Source: MED-G16 sp964467915
GTDB lineage: Bacteria > Bacteroidota > Bacteroidia > Cytophagales > MED-G16
DNA: 64,000 nt
Direction of reading: 5' to 3'
Assembly: GCA_964467915.1 (NCBI GenBank)
Contig: CAYXSW010000005.1
Span: 1 to 64,000 of the forward strand
Shown: in pieces, positions 1 to 7,959 of the stretch
Numbering within the stretch: position 1 is the first letter of the stretch
How the letters are laid out: every line of letters begins with the position of its first letter
Notes under the pieces: generated by a model
Seen by the model: the letters and a program-made list of their open reading frames with translations, nothing else
The model's database searches: none
What the model was told of the DNA's origin: nothing
Position numbers and translations under genes: made by a program

Positions 1-181
1 CATAAATTTTAATGCCAAAGACGTCTGATGTTTTACAGAAATACTTAAAGTAATTTTGATCAGATTCACTTACTCCAGTTATTTTAATATATTCAGTTCC
101 ATATTCTAAATCCAAACAATTTTCATAATTATCTTGGCATGAATAACACAAAAAAAGAATAAATAAGTGTAATTTTTTCAT
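1..181 (-). CDS. Lipoprotein of unknown function (5' part only)
   Basis: Only the first 60 codons are in the window; the gene continues past the left edge. The ATG at 181-179 opens a lipoprotein-type signal: Met-Lys-Lys, a hydrophobic stretch and a lipobox-like CYSC ending in Cys15, followed by an Asp/Asn/Glu-rich mature start. It would be exported by Sec and lipidated. I do not recognise the family from this fragment. It lies 1 bp downstream of the FAD oxidase gene on the same strand, so the two are probably co-transcribed. Confidence 0.6.
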   Translation of the reverse strand, partial: MKKLHLFILFLCYSCQDNYENCLDLEYGTEYIKITGVSESDQNYFKYFCKTSDVFGIKIY

Positions 182-182
182 A

Positions 183-1376
183 TTAATTAAAAAGTCTTTT
201 TCTTTTATTATACTTTATTTGAGAATTATAGTATTGGGATGACTTATCGTTTGATTCAAGTCTTTTAATATCAAAAAACTCAGGAATTTCTTTATTTTCT
301 AATACAATATCTCTCACTAATTCACCTAAACCTGGACCTAATTTGAAACCATGACCGGAGCTTCCAGCTAGAACTAACACATCATTATTTTTTTTATGCC
401 AATTAATTATAAAGTTACCATCTAGGCTGTTTTCGTATTGACAAACTCTAGTCTCTGAGATAGGGAGACCTTTAAGTTTTGGGAACCTATGATATAAATA
501 AGATTTAGTTCTATCTACTAGGTCTTGCATAGGTATTCTATCAGAAGTATCTGGGTCAAATAGAGTTGACCTCTCATCATAGGCTATCTTGAAACCTTTA
601 TTAAGATGAAAAGGAATTCCGTAATATGACGGGTTGTTTTCATTTAAATCTAACCAGCAAGGCATGGAATTTAAATCAAACTCCATTGCTTTATTGTTTG
701 GAACAGAGAAATAATATACTTCTTGTCTAGAAATATATGTATTCTCTCCAAGCATTTCAGGCAATAGCTTTCTTCCCCAAGGCCCACAAGCAATTATATA
801 TTTATCTGCTTTAATTTTTTTTTCACTAAATACAATATCGTTTTTTTCTAAATTACTTTCATCAACTTTTACTTCGCCTATAAATGTATTGCCACCATTT
901 TTTTTAAATTTTCTTACAACATTTTCACAACACCTACTAGCCAATAATGCACCTGCTTTTTCTTCATAATAAATTTCATTAATATCATCTAAATTGATAT
1001 GTGGGTATTTTTTGATAGCTTCTTTCTTTGTTAGTCTTGATATTGATTGACCGCAATTTTTTATATGCTCTGCTGAATGAGTTATATAGCTACTATCATC
1101 CTGACTAACGAGCCAAAGCATACCGCATTCATGATAGAGTTTTCTTTCACTTTTATTTGATAGATTCTCCCAAAATTCAAAAGAATTATTAGTTAGTTCA
1201 GTATATATTTTATCTTCTCCGTAAGCTAATCTAATAATTCTGGATGCACCTCCGGATCCTGATCTTGAATTTCCTGCTCCCCACATATCATATAAATCAA
1301 CATCTAGGCCTTCTTTTTGTAAATGATATGCCGTACATGCTCCCCATATTCCTGATCCAATTACTGCTATCTTCAT
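183..1376 (-). CDS. FAD-dependent amine oxidase, monomeric sarcosine oxidase-like
   Basis: A 397-residue DAO-family flavoenzyme predicted to oxidise a secondary amine or N-methyl amino acid to imine plus hydrogen peroxide. The N-terminus has the Rossmann dinucleotide motif GSGIWG (residues 7-12) and the stretch GASRIIRLAYGE (43-54), close to the equivalent part of monomeric sarcosine oxidase and N-methyltryptophan oxidase. Near the C-terminus is AGSSGHGFKLGPG (337-349). Cys312, in a VCQYENS context, sits where that family attaches FAD covalently through cysteine. Length matches the family (about 390). The substrate cannot be read from sequence; sarcosine, N-methyltryptophan or pipecolate are all possible. 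No signal peptide, so cytoplasmic. It is followed closely by a lipoprotein gene on the same strand. Confidence 0.8.
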   Translation of the reverse strand: MKIAVIGSGIWGACTAYHLQKEGLDVDLYDMWGAGNSRSGSGGASRIIRLAYGEDKIYTELTNNSFEFWENLSNKSERKLYHECGMLWLVSQDDSSYITHSAEHIKNCGQSISRLTKKEAIKKYPHINLDDINEIYYEEKAGALLASRCCENVVRKFKKNGGNTFIGEVKVDESNLEKNDIVFSEKKIKADKYIIACGPWGRKLLPEMLGENTYISRQEVYYFSVPNNKAMEFDLNSMPCWLDLNENNPSYYGIPFHLNKGFKIAYDERSTLFDPDTSDRIPMQDLVDRTKSYLYHRFPKLKGLPISETRVCQYENSLDGNFIINWHKKNNDVLVLAGSSGHGFKLGPGLGELVRDIVLENKEIPEFFDIKRLESNDKSSQYYNSQIKYNKRKRLFN

Positions 1377-1431
1377 TTTGTAATTTTATATAAAAATAGT
1401 TTGTATAAATATAGATTTATTATTTTTAACT

Positions 1432-2100
1432 GTGAGAAAAATACTTATAAATCAAGGTTATTTTGGAATCATATTATTTATTACTTTAAATGTAATAGCT
1501 ATGATTTTTTACCCGGGGGGAACAATGATTGATTCTACTACTGAGGGATATCTTTTTTTCTATAATTTTTTCAGTAATCTTGGAGAGTGGACCGCAAGAA
1601 ACGGTCAATCAAATCAATTTTCTGCATATCTTTTTAATTCATCTATGATCATACTAGCTCTATCATACTCATTGTTTTATATTGCTTTTTTAAAGATGCA
1701 AGTGAGATTGAGTGATAATTCAATTCTAAACTTTTTACTAATTGTAACTATTATCACATCCTTGACAGGATTTGTATGTGTTGCCATATTCTCTTCTGAC
1801 CCTGAAACTTTTGATATCCATCTACTATTTGTTAAAATAGGATTTTATTCTCTATTTGCACATTGTATTATGCAATATGTTTTTATTAAATCTATTGATT
1901 CTTTCGGAAAATTAATTCCTACTATTACTTTAGCATTTGCTATTTTATTGTTTTTATTTATTCTTATTATGGAGTTTGGACCAAGTCCTTTTGAAAACAA
2001 TCAATCATTATTTATACAGGTGACTTCTCAAAAAATAATAGTTAGTAGTATTTTAATTTATTTTTTCTTCCAAATAAAAGAAGCTAGATCTCTTATTTAA
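1432..2100 (+). CDS. Integral membrane protein, DUF998-like
   Basis: A 222-residue protein with about six hydrophobic segments and short loops. The first loop holds an FFSNLGEWTARNG segment resembling the conserved early loop of DUF998-type membrane proteins, but the family call is tentative and the function unknown. It starts at GTG; I see no better in-frame ATG, since the first hydrophobic segment begins only about eight residues in. It is divergent from the FAD oxidase gene (55 bp apart) and convergent with cutC, sharing the four bases TTAA, so both stop codons lie in one palindrome. Confidence 0.5.
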   Translation: MRKILINQGYFGIILFITLNVIAMIFYPGGTMIDSTTEGYLFFYNFFSNLGEWTARNGQSNQFSAYLFNSSMIILALSYSLFYIAFLKMQVRLSDNSILNFLLIVTIITSLTGFVCVAIFSSDPETFDIHLLFVKIGFYSLFAHCIMQYVFIKSIDSFGKLIPTITLAFAILLFLFILIMEFGPSPFENNQSLFIQVTSQKIIVSSILIYFFFQIKEARSLI

Positions 2101-2771
2101 TTTTGATTTTCATCTATAGCTTTAATAAGCTTTTCCAATTCCTTATCTGAAAAACTGTTGTTTATATAGCAAGAGGAGTGAAACTCTTTTATGTTTTTAT
2201 TTTTTAAAAAAAGATTGATATTTGAAGATCTTACTCCTGATCCAGGCATTATTGAAATCCTTTCTTTGCTTTTATCTACTAATTTATTTATAAGATTAAT
2301 CCCATCCTCAGCATTTTGTTTTTGGCCCCTTGTGAGTATCCTATCAAATCCTAAATCAATAATTTTTTCCATTGATTCATAAGGATCATCCGTTAGATCA
2401 AATGCCATGTGAAAAGTTAAAGAGATACCTCCTGACTCTTCTGCTAACTTTTTGCATTTAACATAGTCTATAGAGTTATTTTGATCTAAAACACCAAAAA
2501 CTACACCTTTGCAGCCAATATCTTTACAGTATTTAATGGAATCTATCATTTCATTTAATTCCTTAGCATTGTAGGTAAAGTTTCCAGGTCTTGGTCTAAT
2601 TATTGGGTGAATGGGTATGTTTTTAGATACCGCATATGCTATATCAGAATATGAGGGAGTTACTCCTCCAACTTCTTTATTAACACATAACTCTACTCTT
2701 GAAACTTTTTGTTTAATAATTTTATTGAAATCGTTGATATTAAAGCTGCAGACTTCTAATTTTCTTATCAA
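2097..2771 (-). CDS. cutC: CutC family protein (copper homeostasis, TIM barrel)
   Basis: A 224-residue cytoplasmic TIM-barrel protein of the CutC family. Diagnostic segments are RVELCVNKEVGGVTPS (25-40), IIRPRPGNF (57-65), FHMAFD (120-125), ILTRGQ (145-150) and an MPGSGVRSSN strand-turn. CutC was first linked to copper tolerance in E. coli, though its molecular activity is unsettled. The length is slightly short for the family (about 240). The gene overlaps the upstream DUF4270 gene by 4 bp, so it is probably translated from the same transcript. Confidence 0.88.
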   Translation of the reverse strand: MIRKLEVCSFNINDFNKIIKQKVSRVELCVNKEVGGVTPSYSDIAYAVSKNIPIHPIIRPRPGNFTYNAKELNEMIDSIKYCKDIGCKGVVFGVLDQNNSIDYVKCKKLAEESGGISLTFHMAFDLTDDPYESMEKIIDLGFDRILTRGQKQNAEDGINLINKLVDKSKERISIMPGSGVRSSNINLFLKNKNIKEFHSSCYINNSFSDKELEKLIKAIDENQN

Positions 2772-4132
2772 TTTTGCTTTTTATATTTAGTATAAAAAAC
2801 TTTCATATAGAATTTATCTTTATCTGCAATCATTTTATCAAATGTATTTGGAAAACTTGGGAATGCAACAAGTTTGTCAGCCGAAAGATTTTTCATGGCT
2901 ATCTCTTGAAAAAACACAGTAGACTCACCTTTATATGAATATGATATTATACTATCATATTTATGTTTAGCAGGACCTGTTTCTTCAGAATAATATGCAT
3001 TATCTGCCATTATAACATTCTCTTCAGGGTTTGAAATTATTCCAACTGGGTTAAGCTTATTGTCTTTTGCTATATAGTATATTGCCTCTGAGGGTGGAGA
3101 TAAATTGTTTAATCTATCAAGAGGTCCTGTAACTAACTCAACTCTATTCAAAACAATATTTTTAGCAGTATCTAAAAAGCTATTAAAATTATTTAGATCT
3201 AACATTGGATAGATTCCCGAAGCTGATTGCCAATATATTTTATCACCTAGATTAAAACTTTCATTTTTATCTAAATCATTAATTATTGATAATTCTGTAC
3301 TTGATCTATCTATCTCGTAGTAACTGTAATGTTTTGTTAAAGGGGAGTTAAATCTAAAAACATATTGAAGAGAGTCATCCGCGGGGCTATTTGCATTTCC
3401 TTCTTCGGGGTTATTAAAGTAAAGAACAAATTTACTGTCATCACTCTCTAAGTCAAAGCTTACAATTTGCTTATTATTTTCTCCGGGGACAAAGGCAATT
3501 CCTCTCATCTGATCTAGTAATTCTACATCTGAAACTCCATCAATAATTCTATTTAAAATAAATCTACCATATTTATCTGTAATAGGAATAGTTAGAAAAG
3601 TGTCTTTATTTAAGACTTTAAATCTTGTAAAACCTACTATGCCTTTTGGGGGGCTAATTTCAGTATATCTTGAAGATGTGTATAATGCTGATGAGAATAA
3701 AGTATCTTCAATTTGAGTTACAGTCATTTCCTGTTCATCAAAAGTAATTTCCCCATATAGTTTTGAATATTTTAAATATAAAACAGCAGAGTCTAATTGA
3801 GAGGATGCATTTGGCAGATAGTAATTATCTATTAATTGGCCAGGTTGGGGCATTTCTGTGTCTGAGCCATCTTCAAAAATAAATTGAGAATAAGCAATTG
3901 ACTTTAGGTTTCCAAACACTGGATCATTATACTTTCCAAAATATAACTCGCCATCATCAGTTCTTACGCTGTCAAGATATATGTTTGAGACGTCAAGTGG
4001 AATTTCTATATAATGAACTTTTATTTTTTCTTTTTGACTAGATAATAATTCATCTATACCTATCTCACTTGTTTCGTCACAGGTATAAAGTAAAAAAGAT
4101 AAGAGTATTAGTATTTTAGCCGATAATTTCAT
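2768..4132 (-). CDS. DUF4270 family lipoprotein
   Basis: A 454-residue secreted lipoprotein. I place the start at the ATG at 4132-4130 (MKLSAKILILLSFLLYTC) because it gives a clean signal peptide with lipobox LYTC; a longer reading frame would add 31 residues with no signal character and overlap the upstream gene deeply. The mature part, with YLDSVRTDDGELYFGKYNDPVFG early on and strand-rich sequence throughout, resembles the Bacteroidota family DUF4270, whose role is unknown. With the chosen start it overlaps the preceding GT5 gene by 17 bp. In flavobacteria I recall this family sitting next to the same short glycogen-synthase-like gene, which supports the call. Confidence 0.75.
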   Translation of the reverse strand: MKLSAKILILLSFLLYTCDETSEIGIDELLSSQKEKIKVHYIEIPLDVSNIYLDSVRTDDGELYFGKYNDPVFGNLKSIAYSQFIFEDGSDTEMPQPGQLIDNYYLPNASSQLDSAVLYLKYSKLYGEITFDEQEMTVTQIEDTLFSSALYTSSRYTEISPPKGIVGFTRFKVLNKDTFLTIPITDKYGRFILNRIIDGVSDVELLDQMRGIAFVPGENNKQIVSFDLESDDSKFVLYFNNPEEGNANSPADDSLQYVFRFNSPLTKHYSYYEIDRSSTELSIINDLDKNESFNLGDKIYWQSASGIYPMLDLNNFNSFLDTAKNIVLNRVELVTGPLDRLNNLSPPSEAIYYIAKDNKLNPVGIISNPEENVIMADNAYYSEETGPAKHKYDSIISYSYKGESTVFFQEIAMKNLSADKLVAFPSFPNTFDKMIADKDKFYMKVFYTKYKKQN

Positions 4133-4937
4133 TATATAGTTTATAATGTGATTCGACTGATTTTTCATCATTATCAATAGTGTGTAGTTTCTTTTTAGGA
4201 GAAATTTCGGATATTGTTTTTTCAACTTTTTTACTTAAATCTTCTTTCGGTCTAATTATAGCCTCAGAAAACTCAGCGGCTATTTTAATTAGTCCACTAT
4301 AATCAGATGACTCAAGAGGCTTAAGGATTTTTTCATTTAACTCTTCTTCATCTTCGAGTACCTTATCTATCATTTTTTTATCCAATTTTTCTTTGAACTC
4401 ATTTTTATAAATGGAGTATACACATTTAGTATTTTCAAATATATGTTGTTCTGAATATATTGTTTTAATAAATAGAGGAACTAAAGAACTCATCCAATCA
4501 TTACAGTGAATAATGTCTGGTGACCAACCTAATTTAATTACAGTCTCTAGAACTCCCTTGCAGAAGAATAGACATCTCTCGTCATTGTCTTTGTGAAACT
4601 TACCACTCTTATTGTTGTAAACTGTTTTTCTTTTAAAGTAATCCTCGTTATCTATAAAATAAACCTGAAGCTTAGCGGTTGGTATAGAAGCAACTTTTAT
4701 TATAAGGGGTCTGTCATCATCTCCAATTGGGATATTCATTCCAGATAACCTTACTACTTCATGAAGTCTGTTTTTTCTTTCATTAATTAAACCAAACCTA
4801 GGAACTAAAATTCTTATCTCAACACCTTTCTCTTGCATCTCTTGTGGAAGTTTTCTAACTATTTCTGATACATAGGTGTCGTTAAGAAATGGTTTGATCT
4901 CCGAAGCAACATAAAGTACTCTAAAACTTTTAGCCAT
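4116..4937 (-). CDS. Glycogen/starch synthase N-terminal (GT5) domain protein, half-length
   Basis: A 273-residue protein matching only the N-terminal catalytic half of GT5 glycogen synthases. It has the first Rossmann strand RVLYVASEIKPF (6-17), VRFGLINERKN-like sequence after residue 45 and PDIIHCNDW (140-148), equivalent to the HxHDW region. The KxGGL loop that binds ADP-glucose is replaced by FLNDTYVSE, and the second GT-B domain is absent. The tail (190-273) is charged and probably helical. A complete GT-B fold cannot form, so glycogen synthesis is doubtful; a regulatory or structural role is more likely. Short proteins like this occur in flavobacteria beside DUF4270 genes. Its start is divergent from the flippase-like gene. 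Confidence 0.75.
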   Translation of the reverse strand: MAKSFRVLYVASEIKPFLNDTYVSEIVRKLPQEMQEKGVEIRILVPRFGLINERKNRLHEVVRLSGMNIPIGDDDRPLIIKVASIPTAKLQVYFIDNEDYFKRKTVYNNKSGKFHKDNDERCLFFCKGVLETVIKLGWSPDIIHCNDWMSSLVPLFIKTIYSEQHIFENTKCVYSIYKNEFKEKLDKKMIDKVLEDEEELNEKILKPLESSDYSGLIKIAAEFSEAIIRPKEDLSKKVEKTISEISPKKKLHTIDNDEKSVESHYKLYNEIIG

Positions 4938-5075
4938 TATTTTGGTGAATATTTATTATTAAATGAACCACAAATTTAAATAAAATAAGTCATTTTTCAA
5001 TTTTATGATTTAATCATTAAAAAATTTAATATTACATAATCAATATGTCTTAGATTTGTTCACCAAAATGTAACG

Positions 5076-6038
5076 TTGAAAAAACAAAATATTATAATAA
5101 ATACTTTACTTTCATTAGCACTAGGATGCTTTCTGATATATATTGTTTTTAACAAAATAGATCTGAATTCATTTTTTTCTAAACTTTCAGAAATAAACTA
5201 TTCTTGGATTTATTTATCAATGTTCATTTCTATTTTTGAACATGTCTTAAGAGGTTACAGGTGGAACTTGTTAATGCAAACTCCAAGAACAAATCTCTCA
5301 ACTTATGTGACTACTAACGTGATGATAGTTTCCTATTTTTTTGCTTTATTTATTCCAAGGTTTAATGATTTTATAAGATGTTATTTAATATCAAAAACCA
5401 ATAAAATTAAAATGTCAAATTCACTTGGAACAGTTATCTCTGAAAGAATATTTGACCTCTTATCTCTCTTTTTAATTTTATTAATATTTATAACTTTAGA
5501 ATTTGATTTATTTTATTCTTTTCTAAAAGAGTATGTTTTTGTAAATATTACTCTTAATCCGATTAATCTTTTTTGGTTACTTTTAGTTGTATTTATTCTG
5601 TTTTTTTCAATAAAATATTTTATTAAGACTTCGAAGAGATTTTCAGAAAAGTTTGCAGAATTTAAATCTGGTCTTTTTTCTGTGGGAAACATTTATAAAA
5701 ATAAAGCCTTTATTTTCTCTACTATATTACTTTGGGTCATATACTTTCTTATGGGATATGTTATTTTCTTTTCTTTTAATGAGACAAGTTCTTTAGGGGT
5801 TAATGCAGGGTTTGCTGTCCTCATAGCTGGATCAATAGGAATGATTGTTCCTGTTAATGCTGGAATTGGTGCATATCATTTTTTAGTTGCTTCTATATTA
5901 ATAAGTTATAATATCAATTATGAATCTGGTTTGTTTTTTGCTACTTTGTTGCACACATCACAAATAATTTGTTTAGCAATCTTGGGCATTTTTAGCTCTA
6001 TTATTTTATTTCTTAAAATCAGATCCAATGAAAAATAA
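5076..6038 (+). CDS. Lysylphosphatidylglycerol synthase TM-region/UPF0104 family flippase-like protein
   Basis: A 320-residue polytopic membrane protein with about eight hydrophobic segments. It has the family hallmarks: an arginine-rich first loop (RGYRWNLLM), the FIPRFNDFIRCYL and SERIFDLLS segments, and a late GMIVPVNAGIGAYH segment. Members of this superfamily include the MprF membrane domain and AglD-like proteins and are thought to move or modify lipid-linked molecules. The start is TTG at 5076; the first internal Met lies after a conserved segment, so TTG is preferred. The stop overlaps the next gene by 11 bp, indicating co-transcription. Confidence 0.8.
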   Translation: MKKQNIIINTLLSLALGCFLIYIVFNKIDLNSFFSKLSEINYSWIYLSMFISIFEHVLRGYRWNLLMQTPRTNLSTYVTTNVMIVSYFFALFIPRFNDFIRCYLISKTNKIKMSNSLGTVISERIFDLLSLFLILLIFITLEFDLFYSFLKEYVFVNITLNPINLFWLLLVVFILFFSIKYFIKTSKRFSEKFAEFKSGLFSVGNIYKNKAFIFSTILLWVIYFLMGYVIFFSFNETSSLGVNAGFAVLIAGSIGMIVPVNAGIGAYHFLVASILISYNINYESGLFFATLLHTSQIICLAILGIFSSIILFLKIRSNEK

Positions 6039-6498
6039 ACTTGTTGAAAATAATAATATTTTAGACCTTATTTCTGATTTAAAATCAAGAAACCAAGATA
6101 TTATTTTTACAAATGGTTGTTTTGATATAATTCATCCCGGACACATTCATATCTTAAAAGAAGCCAAATCTTATGGCGGCATTTTAATTGTAGGATTAAA
6201 TTCTAATAGATCAGTAAAAGGTTTAAAGGGTGAATCTAGACCAATAAATACTGAATCAGATCGAATTAAAATGTTATGTTTTATAAAATATGTAGACTAT
6301 GTAATTGTATTCGATCAAGATACTCCTATAGATTTAATAAAGTTAATTAGACCCGATTATCTTATTAAAGGAGGTGATTATAAAAAATCAGATATAATAG
6401 GTGGAGATTTAATAGAAAAAAATGGCGGTCGTGTGATCATTGTTGACTTGCTTAGTGATTACTCAACCTCATCAATTATTGATAGATTTAAAAAATAA
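6028..6498 (+). CDS. RfaE2/HldE-C-like nucleotidyltransferase (heptose 1-phosphate adenylyltransferase)
   Basis: A 156-residue cytidylyltransferase-fold enzyme. It has FTNGCFDIIHPGH (27-39), with the HxGH nucleotide-binding motif at 36-39, then VGLNSNRSVKGLKG and RPDYLIKGGDY, and ends with STSSIIDRF in place of the ISTTxIIxR motif. This is the pattern of the adenylyltransferase domain of HldE (RfaE domain II), which activates D-glycero-beta-D-manno-heptose 1-phosphate for lipopolysaccharide core synthesis. It is a stand-alone domain without the kinase half, as is common in Bacteroidota. It overlaps the flippase-like gene by 11 bp, so an envelope role for the pair is reasonable. A related glycerol-3-phosphate cytidylyltransferase activity is less likely. 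Confidence 0.85.
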   Translation: MKNKLVENNNILDLISDLKSRNQDIIFTNGCFDIIHPGHIHILKEAKSYGGILIVGLNSNRSVKGLKGESRPINTESDRIKMLCFIKYVDYVIVFDQDTPIDLIKLIRPDYLIKGGDYKKSDIIGGDLIEKNGGRVIIVDLLSDYSTSSIIDRFKK

Positions 6499-6563
6499 TT
6501 TTTTGTTAGAAATTAGATTTTCTTTATTTAAACTTTAGATTTGGTATCACTTTTTGTTTTGAT

Positions 6564-7484
6564 ATGGATAAAAATTTTTTAGACGTAATTAATAATAACC
6601 TTTCAGTCTCATTAAAGAAGGTTAACATAATTAATGTGAAAAGATCCTTCACAATTGATAATTATTATGATATTGATAATACAATAATTTACCCTATTTC
6701 AGGTAATTTCCGTTATGGCAAGTATAAAAAAAATATTTTTAGTGAAGAGTGTATTTTCATTCCTGCTCACTCTACAATTTCCCTTTCTTTCGGCTCCAAA
6801 AGAACAAAAATACTTGCTTATGAAGATTTTATTGATAAAAAAACAAAGTATATTGACAATGATAACAACTTTAGAAAAAAAACAAATTTAGATAGGTACC
6901 TCATAATCAACCTTGACGTTAAGGCTTATGATTTAGTTAATATTTTTCATACTAAAAATTTAGATGTATCAATAGTAAATAACAATTTTCATATAACTTC
7001 CTTATTTAAAAATATTATCAGAGAAATTAATTATGATCTGCCTGGATCTCAACGAGTAATTGAATCTATTTCAGATCAGTTAGTTTATGAGATAATTAGA
7101 CATATACTATCTAAACAACCTCTTTTTTCTAGTATAGAAGAAAATTTTAAATTTTTTAATGATGAAAAAATTTTAGATCTGTTCTTATTTATAGAAGAGA
7201 ATATAAATAAAGAGCTGTCTAATAAAGCACTGTCTAATCATCTCAATATTTCTGAAGATTATGTGGGGCAGTTTTTTAAAAATAATATAGGATTTTCTCC
7301 TCAAGATTATATCGAACATAGGAGAATGGAGAAAGCCATAAAAATGTTGAGAGAAGACTCTGAAGCTATTAAGGTTATAAGTAATGATGTTGGTTATAAA
7401 GACACTGCTTATTTCTGTAGAAGATTTAAGATGATGTTTGGAGTTCAGGCAGGTAAAATGAAGAAAAGATTAAATGAGATTTAA
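6564..7484 (+). CDS. AraC family transcriptional regulator
   Basis: A 306-residue protein with an unrecognised N-terminal region (about 1-200, predicted cupin-like sensor) and a C-terminal AraC-type double helix-turn-helix (about 205-306). The second part carries LSNKALSNHLNISEDYVGQFF, GFSPQDYIEHRRMEKA and the signature IKVISNDVGYKDTAYFCRRF. It should bind DNA as a regulator; ligand and targets are not evident. It ends in a TTAA shared with the convergent holin-like gene. It is preceded by 65 bp after the nucleotidyltransferase gene, so it may have its own promoter. Confidence 0.85.
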   Translation: MDKNFLDVINNNLSVSLKKVNIINVKRSFTIDNYYDIDNTIIYPISGNFRYGKYKKNIFSEECIFIPAHSTISLSFGSKRTKILAYEDFIDKKTKYIDNDNNFRKKTNLDRYLIINLDVKAYDLVNIFHTKNLDVSIVNNNFHITSLFKNIIREINYDLPGSQRVIESISDQLVYEIIRHILSKQPLFSSIEENFKFFNDEKILDLFLFIEENINKELSNKALSNHLNISEDYVGQFFKNNIGFSPQDYIEHRRMEKAIKMLREDSEAIKVISNDVGYKDTAYFCRRFKMMFGVQAGKMKKRLNEI

Positions 7485-7813
7485 CCTTTAAGTCCTTTTC
7501 TCATCTCTGATTCAATAGCTTTTTTTAATTTACCAGTTTTAAATAGTTTGTATAAAACTATGAAGACAATTAAGTAAAAAATGCTAATTATACCATATCC
7601 AGAATAGCTGCTATCAAGTATGGAACTTAAATAGTTTCCTAAAGCTATACTTGCAAAACCTATTGCATATAGAAAAATAAGAAATAAAATAAAAAATGAA
7701 ATTAATTTAGATATTATAGCAGATATTTTTTCAATTATATCTCCCTTCATATACTCAAACCTTTCTTTTAAAAATGAAGAAATAGCCTCAATAATTTTAT
7801 CAATTTTTATCAT
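7481..7813 (-). CDS. Small two-helix membrane protein, phage_holin_3_6-like
   Basis: A 110-residue protein with an amphipathic N-terminal helix (1-30), two hydrophobic segments (about 35-60 and 70-92) and a basic C-terminus. This organisation is that of the Phage_holin_3_6/DUF1469 group, which in Bacteroidota are chromosomal, non-phage membrane proteins of unknown role. No phage gene is nearby, so the holin name does not imply lysis. Its 3' end overlaps the AraC gene by 4 bp. Confidence 0.55.
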   Translation of the reverse strand: MIKIDKIIEAISSFLKERFEYMKGDIIEKISAIISKLISFFILFLIFLYAIGFASIALGNYLSSILDSSYSGYGIISIFYLIVFIVLYKLFKTGKLKKAIESEMRKGLKG

Positions 7814-7868
7814 AACTCTAAAGTAAAGTTAGTTTCTTTTTTTATTAATACTTTTAAAGTAGTTTTTC

Positions 7869-7905
7869 TTAACATTTTAATAACAAATATCATATAAAAT
7901 TAACA
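7869..7905 (+). promoter_or_regulatory. Candidate Pho-box-like TTAACA repeat array
   Basis: TTAACA at 7869-7874 is followed exactly 11 bp later by ATAACA at 7880-7885, with a weak copy (CATATA) in the next register and another TTAACA at 7900-7905. Direct repeats of TTAACA type with 11-bp period are the layout of PhoP/PhoB response-regulator sites. The array lies 55-91 bp upstream of a gene that itself looks like a phosphate permease. Confidence 0.5.
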
Positions 7906-7947
7906 TTTAAATAATACTCTCTTCATCAAGAGATTTTAATTTAAAAA

Positions 7948-7955
7948 TACTTTTG
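7948..7955 (+). promoter_or_regulatory. -7 box TACTTTTG of the PiT-like gene
   Basis: TACTTTTG matches the Bacteroidota -7 consensus TAnnTTTG exactly. It ends only 4 bp before the ATG at 7960, so transcription from it would give an almost leaderless mRNA. No clear -33 TTG is found at the expected distance, which keeps this tentative. Confidence 0.4.
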
Positions 7956-7959
7956 TGGT

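Noticed and set aside
4133..4225. Longer start for the DUF4270 lipoprotein
   Set aside because: It would bury the signal peptide 31 residues inside the protein and deepen the overlap with the GT5 gene.
7481..7813. Prophage remnant suggested by a holin-like protein
   Set aside because: No other phage gene, integrase or attachment repeat is nearby; this membrane family is chromosomal in Bacteroidota.
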